A DNA stretch of 64,000 bases from Stenotrophomonas rhizophila (GCF_001704155.1 NZ_CP016294.1:2725501-2789500); one strand, 5' to 3'. Positions 46,501-55,658 are shown, counted from the first letter of the stretch. Notes: generated from the letters alone by a model not told the origin. Numbers and translations: made by a program.

Positions 46501-47378
46501 ACCAACTGCCTCTTGCGGCCGAAACGCAGCATCAGGCTGGTTACCGCCAGGATGATCAGGAACAGCAGGAACGCCACGGCCGACGCACGGCCCAGGTTCC
46601 ACCACTTGAAGCCTTCCTCGAACATGAAGTACAGCACGCTCACGGTGCTCTGCAGCGGGTCGCCGCGGGTCATCACGTAGGGTTCGGCGAACAGCTGGAA
46701 GTAGCCGGACACGGTGATCACGCCCACCACCAGCAGCACCGGGCCGAGCATCGGCAGGGTGATGTGCAGGAACTGCTTCCAGCGCGAGGCGCCATCGATC
46801 CGCGCGGCCTCGTACAGGTCATGCGGGATCGCCTGCAGGCCGGCCAGGAAGATCACCATGTTGTAGCCGAAGTTCTTCCACACCGCGAACAGCATGATGG
46901 TGGGCATGGCCCAGTTCGGGTCGCCCAGCCAGTCGATCGGGCTGATCCCCAGATGGCCAAGGCCGTAGTTCACCAGCCCGTAGCTGGTATGGAACAGGTA
47001 GCGCCAGATCACCGCCACCGCCACCAGCGTGGTTACCACCGGGGCGAACAGCGCGGTGCGGAACAGCGCCTTGAAGCGCGCGGCCGGGGCGTTGAGCAGC
47101 ATCGCCGCGCCGAGCGACACGCCGATGGACATCGGCACGCCGACCACCACGAAATACGTGGTGTTCCATAGCGACTTCCAGAACATCGGGGTCTGCAGCA
47201 GGTCGATGTAGTTGCCCAGGCCCACGAAGCGCAGGTTGCCGCCATCGGCGAGCGCGTACAGGTCGAAGTCGGTGATGCTCAGCGCCAGCGCCGAGAACAC
47301 CGGCAGGCCGAAGAACACCCCGATCACCAGCAGCGAGGGGCCGGCGAAGATCCAGCCGGCAAGCGAGCGCTGCTTCAT
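46497..47378 (-). CDS. Carbohydrate ABC transporter permease (MalF type)
   Basis: A 293-residue permease of the CUT1 class with six helices. The EAA loop reads DLYEAARIDGASRWKQFLHITLPMLGPVLL. N-terminal segment AGWIFAGPSLLVIGVFFGLPVFSALALS. It overlaps the binding-protein gene upstream by 4 bases (ATGA). Works as heterodimer with the MalG-type protein. Confidence 0.92.
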   Translation of the reverse strand: MKQRSLAGWIFAGPSLLVIGVFFGLPVFSALALSITDFDLYALADGGNLRFVGLGNYIDLLQTPMFWKSLWNTTYFVVVGVPMSIGVSLGAAMLLNAPAARFKALFRTALFAPVVTTLVAVAVIWRYLFHTSYGLVNYGLGHLGISPIDWLGDPNWAMPTIMLFAVWKNFGYNMVIFLAGLQAIPHDLYEAARIDGASRWKQFLHITLPMLGPVLLVVGVITVSGYFQLFAEPYVMTRGDPLQSTVSVLYFMFEEGFKWWNLGRASAVAFLLFLIILAVTSLMLRFGRKRQLV

Positions 47379-48694
47379 GGCAGCACCTCCGGCGCGGCGT
47401 CCTGTTCGGCCTGGGTACGCTGCTCATGCATCCAGCGGCGCTTGGCCAGTACCTTGTCCACGCGGTCATCCAATCGATTCACGGCTACATCCTGATCCAG
47501 CCCACCGCGTACCACCTGTTCGGTGACGATGCGCATTTCCTGCACGATACGTTCCCACTCCAGCACCTTCGGGGTCGGCCGCACCCGTTCGAGCTGGTCG
47601 CGGAACGGCTGCGCCAGCGGGTCGTTGGCCAGCGAGGGGTGTTCCCAGGTGCTGCGCCGTGGCGGCAGGTCACCGATGATGGAATGGAAGCGCTGCTGGA
47701 TGTCCGGGCGCGACAGGAACTCGATCAGCTTCCACGACGCTTCCTTCTGCTGCGAGCCGCGGAAGATCACCAGGCTGGTGCCGCCGGCGATGCCGGCGCC
47801 GGGGCCGTCCGGGCCCGGCAGTGCGGCGGTGCCCCACTTGCCTTCCAGTTCCTTGGGCTGCAGCTTCTTGAACTCGCGGATGTTCCAGGGGCCGGACAGG
47901 TAGAACACGTTGAAGCCCTTGAAGAACTCATCCCACACGTTGGAGATCTGGGTTTCGGACATGCGCGGGGCCCAGCCCCGGGCGAACATGTTCTCGTAGA
48001 ACGCCAGCGTGCGGCGGAAGCCGGGGCTGCGGAAGTTGCCGCGGGTGTCGTGGTCGCGCAGCAGCGGGTCGGGCTGCTGCAGGGCGAAGGACAGCTGCTG
48101 CTCGAACTCGTTGATCGGCATCAGCACCGCGTAGCGGTCCGGACCCTGCATCTTCTTGATCGCCGCCATCATGGTGTTCCACTCGTCCCAGGTGCGCGGC
48201 GGGTGGTCGAAGCCGGCCTTGGCCAGCAGGTCCTTGCGGTAGTACAGCAGGCGCGTATCGACGTACCACGGCACCCCGACCAGCTCGCCGCTGATGACGT
48301 TGGTATCCCAGATGCCCTGGAAGTAATCGGCCGGGTCGACCACCTTGGATTGCGCCACGAACGGCGCCAACGGGGTCAGCGTGTTGAGTTCGGCGAACTC
48401 GGGAATCCAGGTGTTGCCCAGCTGGCACACATCCGGCAGGCCGTCGGCGGCGAAGGCGGTGAGCAGCTTTTCATGCGCGGCCGTCCACGGGATGTTCTGC
48501 ACATCGACGTGGATGCCGGGATTGTCGGCTTCGAATTCGCGGATCAGTTCGCTGACCACTTCCGCTTCGCGGCCCATGGCCCAGAAACGCACGGTCACCC
48601 CTTCCGGTTCCTTCCGGCAGGCACTCAACAACAGGCTGCCGGCAACCAGCAGCAGAACACTCACCCACAGCTTGGGGCGCGACGACAATGGCAC
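47375..48694 (-). CDS. Sugar-binding lipoprotein of the ABC importer
   Basis: A 439-residue CUT1-type solute-binding protein. Lipobox SLLLSAC places Cys26 as the lipidated residue, so it is tethered to a membrane. The family pattern is VTVRFWAMGREAEVVSELIREFEADNPGIHVDVQNIPW, then NTWIPEFAELN and GVPWYVDTRLLYYRKDLL. Probably binds oligosaccharides released by the glucanase in front of it. Starts 3 bases after the glucanase stop. Ligand inferred from context. Confidence 0.88.
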   Translation of the reverse strand: MPLSSRPKLWVSVLLLVAGSLLLSACRKEPEGVTVRFWAMGREAEVVSELIREFEADNPGIHVDVQNIPWTAAHEKLLTAFAADGLPDVCQLGNTWIPEFAELNTLTPLAPFVAQSKVVDPADYFQGIWDTNVISGELVGVPWYVDTRLLYYRKDLLAKAGFDHPPRTWDEWNTMMAAIKKMQGPDRYAVLMPINEFEQQLSFALQQPDPLLRDHDTRGNFRSPGFRRTLAFYENMFARGWAPRMSETQISNVWDEFFKGFNVFYLSGPWNIREFKKLQPKELEGKWGTAALPGPDGPGAGIAGGTSLVIFRGSQQKEASWKLIEFLSRPDIQQRFHSIIGDLPPRRSTWEHPSLANDPLAQPFRDQLERVRPTPKVLEWERIVQEMRIVTEQVVRGGLDQDVAVNRLDDRVDKVLAKRRWMHEQRTQAEQDAAPEVLP

Positions 48695-48697
48695 TGC

Positions 48698-50311
48698 TTA
48701 CTTCCCCTGGGGCTGGTTGCGGTTCGAATTGGAATTGTTCTTCTGTTCCTGCGCGGCGGCCGCGCGGGATTCGGCGATGCCCATCGAGCGGGCCGACGCG
48801 GCCTTCTCGTCTTTCTCCAGCGCCATCGGCTGGTCTTCGCCCTCCGGGGTGAGCCAGCCGCCGGTGAAACCGGCGCGCTCCAGGCCGCGACGGATGTGCG
48901 GGTTGTTCTTCATCGTGTCCCACACGAAATCGTTGCGGTAGTTGGCGATCATGGTCAGGATCGGGCCCTGGTCGATGCCGATGTAATCACTGGCCACCCA
49001 GCCACGGTCCGGCACGATGCGCCCGGTCTTGAGCGGAATGTCGAAATTGAAGCTGGGGTTGAACGAATCCAGGAAGCCGTAGCTGGAATACAGGTAATCG
49101 CCGTAGCGCTTGTGCATTTCCAGCGTGGCCGGGATCACTTCCTCCGGCGCGAACACCACCGAGGCGATCGCCGCCGTCGGGGCGATGGTGCCGTCGTCGA
49201 AGTTCTCGCGCAGGCCGGCGCCGCGCGAGGAATAGTGGCGGAACTGGCGCTGCTCGCCGCGGAATTCCTGCGTGGTGTTCTGCGGGCCGTCGCTGGCGGT
49301 CAAACCCCACACGTTTTCGCCGTATTCCTTCCACTGCGCCGGGTTGGCGATGGCGTACTCGCGCTGGGCCAGCGCGGCCGAGCGGCTGTTGAGGAAGTAG
49401 GTGCTGCCGCGCTCGCGCATGTACGCGTCCTGGATGTCGCGGAAGTCGATCCAGACGTGGGTGTACTGGTGGCCGAACAGCGGGCCGAAGGACAGGTATT
49501 CCTGGCCCTGGAACACGCCCCAGTCGTTGTCGTAGGTGCGCGTCCACACCGTCCACGCATCCGGGCTCACCGGGTGGGTGGGCGAACCCAGCGCGAGGAT
49601 GTAGACCATCATCGCCTCGTTGTAGCCCATCCAGTCGTGGTCGATGAAGCCGCTTTCGGGGAACCAGCCCATCGAGATCAGCGGGGCGCGCTGCTGCAGC
49701 CACGGCCAGTCCACGCGCTTGTACAGCGTATCGGCGATGGCGCGGATTTCCTTTTCGCGCGAATCGTCGCCGGTGTAGTACGACTGGGCGAACAGCACGC
49801 CCATCATCAGCAATGCGGTGTCCACGCTCGACAGTTCCACCCAGCTGTCATAGCGGTGGCCCTGCTGCATGTCCAGGAAGTGGTAGTAGAAACCCTTGTA
49901 GCCGCCCTTGCCGGTGCGCTGCGGGCCCATCGGCATGTCGCGGAAGAACTTCAGCGTGGTCAGCGTGCGGTCCACCGCCTGGGTACGGCTGACCCAGCCG
50001 TTTTCCACGCCGATCGGGTACGCGGTCAGCGCGTAGCCCACCGAAGCGATGCTGGCGAACGGGCGCGAAGGATAGCGGTCCGGGCTGAGCCCGTTGATTT
50101 CATTGGTGGTGTCCCAGAAGAACTGGAACGTGCGGCGTTCGATATCGTCGAACAGCGGGGGCAGTTCTGGTTTCATCGGGCGCGGGGGAACGTCGGCCTC
50201 TACGAGGATGACCGGCGGCTTGGGTTTGGCTGGCGTTTCCTGCGCCTGCGGCTTGCAGCCGACCACGGCTGCCGCCAGTACTGCCAGTGCCAATACGCGG
50301 GGTACCTTCAT
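48698..50311 (-). CDS. GH144-type endo-beta-1,2-glucanase-like lipoprotein
   Basis: A 537-residue lipoprotein (lipobox AVVGC, Cys19) with an (alpha/alpha)6-barrel of the family formerly called 'glycoamylase' (Pfam Glycoamylase). Members in GH144 are endo-beta-1,2-glucanases. Motifs seen: RTFQFFWDTTNEINGLSPDR, SWVELSSVDTALLMMG, GWFPESGFIDHDWMGYNEAMMVYILALGSPTHP, FGHQYTHVWIDFRDIQ and SSYGFLDSFNPSF. I place it there from motif memory, not a search. First gene of the operon; GGAGGG precedes ATG 50311 and a LacI-type operator stands upstream. C-terminus is Asn/Gln-rich. Confidence 0.82.
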   Translation of the reverse strand: MKVPRVLALAVLAAAVVGCKPQAQETPAKPKPPVILVEADVPPRPMKPELPPLFDDIERRTFQFFWDTTNEINGLSPDRYPSRPFASIASVGYALTAYPIGVENGWVSRTQAVDRTLTTLKFFRDMPMGPQRTGKGGYKGFYYHFLDMQQGHRYDSWVELSSVDTALLMMGVLFAQSYYTGDDSREKEIRAIADTLYKRVDWPWLQQRAPLISMGWFPESGFIDHDWMGYNEAMMVYILALGSPTHPVSPDAWTVWTRTYDNDWGVFQGQEYLSFGPLFGHQYTHVWIDFRDIQDAYMRERGSTYFLNSRSAALAQREYAIANPAQWKEYGENVWGLTASDGPQNTTQEFRGEQRQFRHYSSRGAGLRENFDDGTIAPTAAIASVVFAPEEVIPATLEMHKRYGDYLYSSYGFLDSFNPSFNFDIPLKTGRIVPDRGWVASDYIGIDQGPILTMIANYRNDFVWDTMKNNPHIRRGLERAGFTGGWLTPEGEDQPMALEKDEKAASARSMGIAESRAAAAQEQKNNSNSNRNQPQGK

Positions 50312-50364
50312 CGTGCCAACCCTCCGGAATCTGGAAATCCAGGCCAGCATAGCGGGCCTTGGAG

Positions 50365-50378
50365 TGAAATCGTTTACA
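50365..50378. promoter_or_regulatory. LacI-type operator upstream of the GH144 operon
   Basis: TGAAATCGTTTACA, 54-67 bases upstream of the GH144 start. Near-palindrome around a central CG. It matches the site near the lacI promoter in form (consensus TGWAANCGNTTNCA). Confidence 0.6.
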
Positions 50379-50416
50379 GCTTACAACCTTTAAAAACCGG
50401 TTCCCCCGAACCGCGA

Positions 50417-50438
50417 GGACACGCATCGCGTGTCCCTG
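50417..50438. repeat. Degenerate REP palindrome
   Basis: GGACACGCATCGCGTGTCCCTGC. It has the same stem type as other REPs but CTGC in place of CTAC. It lies between the receptor gene stop and the glucanase operator. Confidence 0.5.
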
Positions 50439-50464
50439 CGGCCGGGGGACCGGCCTTATTTACC

Positions 50465-53400
50465 TCAGAAGCGGAAGCCCACTTCTGCCTTCACCTGGCG
50501 CGGCGTACCGACGATATCGCCGGTCTCGTTGTAGCTGGCCAGCAGCTTGCCGTTGGACTTGGTGTAGTTGTAGTTGGAGAAGTTGTCGAAGTTGAACACG
50601 TTGATGATGTCGATACGCGCGTACAGCTCGGTGTCGCCCGGCATCTTGAACGTCTTGGTGGCCTGCAGGTCGACCGAACGGTAGCCCCAGATCTTGCCAC
50701 CGACCAGGAAGCGACCGTTGCCGTCCGGCACCGCAGCGCCCGGCGTCGGCAGATCGAAGCCGCTGGACTGTGCCACCGGGTACCAGTCGTTCACCGCGGT
50801 CGGGGTCGCCAGGGTGATCTTGCCACCGAAGGTGATGTCCCAGAAGCCGGCATACGAACCGGTCAGCACGATGCGATGGCGCGGTGCACCGTTGGAACGG
50901 ATGGTCGGGTAATCGGTGATCAGGCCGCGGTCAAAGGCGTAATGCTCGTTGATGTCGCGGTTGTGGCGCGCGGTGGTCCAGGTGTAGGCGATCGAGGTGC
51001 CCCAGCCGCTTTCCTTGGTGAACGGCTTCTGTGCCGACAGCAGCACCTGGGTGGCACGGGTCTTGATGCCCTGCTGGCCGATGATCAGGCTGCCGAAGCC
51101 CGGGATGTTGCAGCTCCACGCCTGGCTCAGGCCAGGCGAGGTGCCACCGCACAGGCGCGGGTCATCGAAGAACTGGCCGGTCGGGTAACGGTTGCCCAGG
51201 GTGAAGGCGAAGCCGTCATAGGTCAGCGTGCGCGCGACGGTGGCGTCGGTCAGCCAATCGCCGATCTGGTTGGACATGCCCAGGCTGAACTGGTCGGCGT
51301 ACGGTGCCTTCAGGTTGTTGTTGAGCAGGTCCACTTCCAGGCCGGCATTGCTGGTCGAACCGACCAGGGCCTGCAGGTTCTGGATGCCGTTGAGCAGGTT
51401 CGGATCCCAGTCGTAGCACGCGGCCTGGCCGTTGAGGCAGGCGCCGGTGGCCGGGTTGCGGAAGTAGATGGTCGGCTGCGGCAGCGCCAGCTTGGTGGTT
51501 TCCAGCTGCAGGTAGTCGAACAGGTCGCGATCGTAGGAACGGCCGGCACCACCGTGGATCACGTGCTGCTCGTCGGCATTGAGGTCATACGAGAAGCCCA
51601 GGCGCGGCTGCCAGGCATTCTTGAACGCCTTGCGGTTGCGGCCGTTGCTGATGTAGTCGTTGATGTTCAGCCCGCTCGCGGCGAGCGAGTCGGCATAGGT
51701 CTGGCCGGCCGGACCGCGCGGATCCTGGCTGTAGATGGCTGCCACCACTTCCGGCGGGGTCACGAAGTCCAGGTAGCTCGGGTTCTTCTCATAATCCCAG
51801 CGCAGGCCCAGGTTCAGCTGCAGGTGATCGTTGACCTGCCAGTCGTCCTGGATGAACAGACCGATCTGCTTCACCTTGGAACGCACTTCACCGGTCACGC
51901 CGGTGACTCCGGTAACCGGCTTCACGAACTGCGCCTTGTACGGGATGTCCGACGGGAAGTCTGCATCACCCAAGGTATAGGTGAACTGCGGGTTGATCTC
52001 CTGCGCATCCGATGCGTACAGGTCGATTTCCTTGTACTTGGCGCCCATCTTGATGGTGTGGTCGCCCGCCCATTCGATGCCGTCCAGGGTCAGGTTGTCT
52101 TCGATCGACCAGCCCTTCTGGCCCTTCACCTGCGAATCCAGCGCCGAGGCGCCGCCGATCTGCACCAGGGTGCGGTCGTCGGTGCCATCCGGTGCGGTGT
52201 ACACGTAACCGTTGCCGATGGTCAGCGGCACCGGGTTGTTGAACGAATCTTCGTGGGTGAGCATCAGTTCGTTGTAGAACCGCTCACCGCTGTGGTTCCA
52301 GCGCAGCGCGTAGCGACGGTCGGTGTTCTCGGTTTCCTTGCCGTGCGACGGCGCGGTCTGCCCACTGAACTGCTGCTGGGTTTCGTCGCGGTCCTGGAAG
52401 GTCAGCTCGATGCGATCGTTGTCGGTCGGCTCCACGTCGATCTTGGCGAAGATCAGGTCCTGCTGGAACGGCTGGCTGGCCGGGCCCAGCTGGGCGGCGG
52501 CATCGGCCGGCAGCAGGCCGACGCGGTTGGTCACCGAGCCTTCCGGGGCGATGGTCACCGGCAGGTCGAAGCGCTTGGCTTCGTAGGTCACGAAGAAGTG
52601 GGCCTTGTCCTGCACGATCGGGCCGCCGAGGGCGAAGCCGTATTCCTTCTCGGCCGAGACTTCCTTGGTCTTGCCTTCCTGGCGCTCGGCCGGGGTCTTG
52701 GCGCGCATGTCTTCGTCGGTGTAGCGGTAGAACGCCTCACCCTTGAATTCATTGGTACCGGACTTGGTCGCGGCGGTCACTGCCGCGCTGGAGACCTGGC
52801 CGTACTCGGCCTTGTAGTTGCCGCTGATGACCTTGTATTCGCCGATCGCCAGCTGCGGGAACGGGTTGCCGGCGCTGCCGGACTGGCCGGCCACGCCGCC
52901 GCCCTTGACGTAGCTCTTCTGGCCCACGCCGTCGATGTAGACGTTGGTGCCGTCGGCATTGGTAGCACCGCCGCGCAGCGAGGTGTTGCCCTTCGCATCA
53001 CGGGTGAAGATCATGCCCGGCACCGCGTCGGCGAATTCCAGGAAGTTGCGCGACACCTGCGGGGTGGTCTGGATCTGCTGCAGGCTGACCGTCTTGCCCA
53101 CTTCGGACGTACGCACTTCCTGCAGCAGGGTCGGGGCGACCACGTTGACGGTGTCGAGGTTGGTCGCGTTGGCGGTGCTGCCATTGGCCGGAGCGCCGCT
53201 GAAGTTCAGCGTCGCGGTCGAGGCCACGGTCACGGTGACCTTCTGGGTCTGGCCGTTGGCCACCACGTCATAGGTGCCCGGGTCCAGGCCCATCAGCGAA
53301 TAGGTGCCATCGGCACGGGTGGTGGCGCGGCGCACGCTGCCGCTGGCCACGTTGGTGGCGGTGACTTCGGTACCGGCCTCGGCCTGGGCGACCTGGCCAC

Positions 53401-53524
53401 GCAGCGAAGAGGTGGCCGACTGGGCCATCAGGGAAGGTGCGGCGCCCAGCAACAGGCAGCTGACCAGTGCGCTCGACAGCAGGCGGCGGGCCGGCATGCG
53501 GGTGCGGTGATTGGAATACGTCAT
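50465..53524 (-). CDS. TonB-dependent outer-membrane receptor (Oar-like)
   Basis: A 1019-residue outer-membrane transporter. Signal peptide (ALVSCLLLGAAPSLMAQ), a carboxypeptidase-like regulatory domain (about 39-110), the plug with TSLRGGATNADGTNVYIDGVGQKSY near residues 180-205, then the 22-strand barrel ending in VKAEVGFRF (terminal Phe). Receptors with such an N-terminal domain take up oligosaccharides and other polymers in xanthomonads. Between lacI and the glucanase operon on the same strand. CCCGGAGA stands before the ATG. No LacI operator is visible in its own 80-base upstream gap. Confidence 0.9.
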   Translation of the reverse strand: MTYSNHRTRMPARRLLSSALVSCLLLGAAPSLMAQSATSSLRGQVAQAEAGTEVTATNVASGSVRRATTRADGTYSLMGLDPGTYDVVANGQTQKVTVTVASTATLNFSGAPANGSTANATNLDTVNVVAPTLLQEVRTSEVGKTVSLQQIQTTPQVSRNFLEFADAVPGMIFTRDAKGNTSLRGGATNADGTNVYIDGVGQKSYVKGGGVAGQSGSAGNPFPQLAIGEYKVISGNYKAEYGQVSSAAVTAATKSGTNEFKGEAFYRYTDEDMRAKTPAERQEGKTKEVSAEKEYGFALGGPIVQDKAHFFVTYEAKRFDLPVTIAPEGSVTNRVGLLPADAAAQLGPASQPFQQDLIFAKIDVEPTDNDRIELTFQDRDETQQQFSGQTAPSHGKETENTDRRYALRWNHSGERFYNELMLTHEDSFNNPVPLTIGNGYVYTAPDGTDDRTLVQIGGASALDSQVKGQKGWSIEDNLTLDGIEWAGDHTIKMGAKYKEIDLYASDAQEINPQFTYTLGDADFPSDIPYKAQFVKPVTGVTGVTGEVRSKVKQIGLFIQDDWQVNDHLQLNLGLRWDYEKNPSYLDFVTPPEVVAAIYSQDPRGPAGQTYADSLAASGLNINDYISNGRNRKAFKNAWQPRLGFSYDLNADEQHVIHGGAGRSYDRDLFDYLQLETTKLALPQPTIYFRNPATGACLNGQAACYDWDPNLLNGIQNLQALVGSTSNAGLEVDLLNNNLKAPYADQFSLGMSNQIGDWLTDATVARTLTYDGFAFTLGNRYPTGQFFDDPRLCGGTSPGLSQAWSCNIPGFGSLIIGQQGIKTRATQVLLSAQKPFTKESGWGTSIAYTWTTARHNRDINEHYAFDRGLITDYPTIRSNGAPRHRIVLTGSYAGFWDITFGGKITLATPTAVNDWYPVAQSSGFDLPTPGAAVPDGNGRFLVGGKIWGYRSVDLQATKTFKMPGDTELYARIDIINVFNFDNFSNYNYTKSNGKLLASYNETGDIVGTPRQVKAEVGFRF

Positions 53525-53583
53525 GTAAATCTCCGGGTGGTGGAAGCCGTCGTTGCGGCCGCCTGTCTTTTTTTTTGGATTGC

Positions 53584-53608
53584 GACACGACCGAAGGTCG
53601 TGACCTAC
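53584..53608 (-). repeat. GTAG-type REP at the lacI stop
   Basis: GACACGACCGAAGGTCGTGACCTAC; read on the minus strand it begins GTAG, and that TAG (53605-53607) is the lacI stop. Between lacI and the receptor gene. Confidence 0.8.
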
Positions 53609-54627
53609 GACGTGGAACCGTTACTGCTTGAATCACGCACGATCAGGCGCGGTACAAGTGTCTGCTTGTCACCGGCCGTTTCCGTGTTGTTGCCATCCAT
53701 CAACTGCAACAGACGCGTCGCCGCCTTATCGCCAAGCTCGGCGATACTCACCTGCATCGTCGTCAACGAAGGGTGAACGAAACGCGCCAGCGGGATGTCA
53801 TCGAAGCCTGCCAACGCCACGTCGGCCGGCACGCGCACGCCGGCCTGCGCGAACGCGTACAGGCAACCGAGCGCCATCATGTCGTTGGCCGCGAATACCG
53901 CATCGGGCAATGCACCGGCGGCCAGCAGCTCCTGCCCGGCGCGGTGGCCGGAGGCTTCATCGAAGTCGCCGGGCAGCTCGATGCCCTCGGCGGCACCGCC
54001 GAACGCGGCAAGCGCATCGCGGAAGCCGCGCAGGCGTTCGCGCGCATCGAAGTTCAGCGCGGGGCCGCCGATGAACGCGATACGGCGGTGGCCGGCCTCG
54101 AGCAGGTGCGCGGTCATCGCCATCGCACCGGCATGGTCATCGATGCTCAGCACCGGGTGATCCTGCTCGGGCAGGTAAGTGTTGATCAGCACCGTGGGCA
54201 GCGCCTGGGGCAGGTTGTCGGTCAGGAAGCCGGGGCTCTCCGCATACGGGGAGAGCACCAGCAGCCCGTCAACCCGGCCGCGCATGGCCCGCAGGGCCGC
54301 GCCCTGCTGCTCCTGGTCGCCGTGGTAGCTGGACACCAGCAGGTGCTGGCGGCGCGCGCGGGCCACGTTGTCGATGCCGCGCATCAGCTCGGAGAAGAAT
54401 TCGCCATACAGGTCCGGCAGCACCACGCCAATGGTGTTGGTGCGCCGGCTGCTCAGGCTGCGGGCCGCCGCGTGCGGGGTATAGCGCAGGCGCGCCGCCA
54501 CCTCCAGCACCAGCTTGCGCACCGGTTCGGCGACGTTTTCATGGCCATTGAGCGCACGCGATACCGTCGCCACAGAGACGCGGGCTTCGCGGGCTACATC
54601 TTTGATTGTGATAGCTGCCTTGTTCAC
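53605..54627 (-). CDS. LacI family transcriptional regulator
   Basis: A 340-residue repressor. The helix-turn-helix is TIKDVAREARVSVATVSRALNG at residues ~7-28 with hinge helix AARSLSSRRTNTIGVVLP; the periplasmic-binding-like domain follows (VLSIDDHAGAMAMTAHLLEAGHRRIAFIGG, DAVFAANDMMALG, LAGFDDIPLARFVHPSLTT). Start GTG 54627 has GGAGG upstream; a GTG five codons earlier is possible. Operator-like sites near its own promoter and near the GH144 gene suggest it controls the locus. Effector probably a glucan oligosaccharide (inference). Confidence 0.9.
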   Translation of the reverse strand: MNKAAITIKDVAREARVSVATVSRALNGHENVAEPVRKLVLEVAARLRYTPHAAARSLSSRRTNTIGVVLPDLYGEFFSELMRGIDNVARARRQHLLVSSYHGDQEQQGAALRAMRGRVDGLLVLSPYAESPGFLTDNLPQALPTVLINTYLPEQDHPVLSIDDHAGAMAMTAHLLEAGHRRIAFIGGPALNFDARERLRGFRDALAAFGGAAEGIELPGDFDEASGHRAGQELLAAGALPDAVFAANDMMALGCLYAFAQAGVRVPADVALAGFDDIPLARFVHPSLTTMQVSIAELGDKAATRLLQLMDGNNTETAGDKQTLVPRLIVRDSSSNGSTS

Positions 54628-54670
54628 TTCGCCGCCCTCCACGGCTTAGAGATCTGGGCTTGGCGCGGAA

Positions 54671-54684
54671 TGTAAGCGTTTTCA
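54671..54684. promoter_or_regulatory. LacI-type operator upstream of lacI
   Basis: TGTAAGCGTTTTCA, 44-57 bases upstream of the GTG start. A second partial half-site TGTAAACA follows at 54693-54700. Suggests autoregulation. Confidence 0.6.
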
Positions 54685-54790
54685 ATCCCGGATGTAAACA
54701 CTACGTTAGGCAAATGTCGCACGGCGGTAACCTCGGGGTGTCTTGGAGAGGTCGCCCCGGGACTCACCGGGACAAGGCAGGACAAGGGTT

Positions 54791-55060
54791 TCAGCCCTTT
54801 TTTGACGGCGCTTCGGCACGAATGGACAACGCGTGGATATCGGTCTCCATCAGGGTGCCCAAGGCGTTGTAGACCGCGCGATGGCGCGCAAGCGGCAGCT
54901 TGCCTTCGAAGGCCGCGCTGACCACGTGGACATTGAAGTGCCCGCGCCCATCGCGCGCGCCCTCATGCCCGGCGTGGCGGTGGCTGTCGTCCTCCACCTC
55001 AAGCAGCTCCGGATCGAAGGCGGCCTGCAGCGCCGCCCGGATCATCTCCACCCGGCTCAT
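54791..55060 (-). CDS. bolA: BolA family protein
   Basis: An 89-residue BolA-fold protein (Fe-S/glutaredoxin partner, DNA binding in stress). Pattern [15 protein letters not shown] with the conserved His, and [28 protein letters not shown]. Start ATG overlaps the stop of the YciI-like gene (ATGA). No glutaredoxin nearby. Specific BolA subgroup not resolved. Confidence 0.92.
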   Translation of the reverse strand: MSRVEMIRAALQAAFDPELLEVEDDSHRHAGHEGARDGRGHFNVHVVSAAFEGKLPLARHRAVYNALGTLMETDIHALSIRAEAPSKKG

Positions 55061-55356
55061 GGCAGCACCTTGCGGAACGGGCGGACCTCGGTGCGCACAT
55101 ACACCCCGGCCTCCACATAGGGATCGGCCGCCGCCCAGTCCTGGGCTTCGGTGAGCGAATCGAACGCGGCGATCACCACGCTGCCGCTGAAGCCGGCCGG
55201 GCCCGGGTCTTCACTGTCGATGGCCGGGCACGGGCCGGCCAGCAGCAGCCGCCCCTCGTCGCACAGGGCCTGCAGACGGGCAAGATGGGCCGGCCGGGCC
55301 GACAGGCGGGCGGCCAGCACATCGGTGCCGTCATAGCCTTCAATCACATACCACAC
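55057..55356 (-). CDS. yciI: YciI-like protein
   Basis: A 99-residue YCII-family protein with ferredoxin-like fold. Pattern [26 protein letters not shown] and [37 protein letters not shown], containing the conserved His and Asp pair. The start is GTG 55356, placed 6 bases after AGGAG; an in-frame TTG two codons earlier lies too close to it. Biochemical role of the family is unclear. Confidence 0.85.
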   Translation of the reverse strand: MWYVIEGYDGTDVLAARLSARPAHLARLQALCDEGRLLLAGPCPAIDSEDPGPAGFSGSVVIAAFDSLTEAQDWAAADPYVEAGVYVRTEVRPFRKVLP

Positions 55357-55658
55357 GGGCAACTCCTGGGGTTCAGCTAAACAAACGCCGCGATTCTAGC
55401 CCGCCTCGCTGGACACTGCCGTTGTGAAGCCGTACTCTTGACCACATTGCACGTGGCTGGACGCAGCAACCCTGTGGCTACAGGGCCCCACTGCCCCACA
55501 CCAGCACACGTAGACGACCTCCCGTAGTTCTGTCGCTGCATTTGAGCAGCGCGTCCTGCTGCTGTTTGAAATGTCATGGCTAGCGATCCTGCCGCCCGGG
55601 TGTTCCGGTTGCGCCAGGCGCAGCAAACTGGTCCGTTGCAATACCGACGTCAATCTTG
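55357..55658 (+). promoter_or_regulatory. Gap upstream of scpA with a possible 27-residue leader frame
   Basis: About 300 bases with no gene I can support. It must hold the scpA and yciI promoters. A short frame, ATG 55576 to TGA 55659 (MASDPAARVFRLRQAQQ...), ends by overlapping the scpA ATG (TGATG), which suggests translational coupling, since scpA has no visible ribosome site. The leader itself has a poor one. Confidence 0.35.

Noticed and set aside
53525..53604. LacI-type operator in front of the receptor gene
   Set aside because: No sequence fitting the CG-centred motif was found there, only a REP and a T-run.
47426..53776. A 2116-codon open frame on the plus strand across the glycan locus
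   Set aside because: It is the shadow of four real minus-strand genes; it crosses their boundaries and shows no domain.
55357..55658. tRNA, SRP RNA or 6S RNA in the gap before scpA
   Set aside because: No TPsiC-like GGTTCGA, SRP-loop or 6S pattern is visible; only short local stems.
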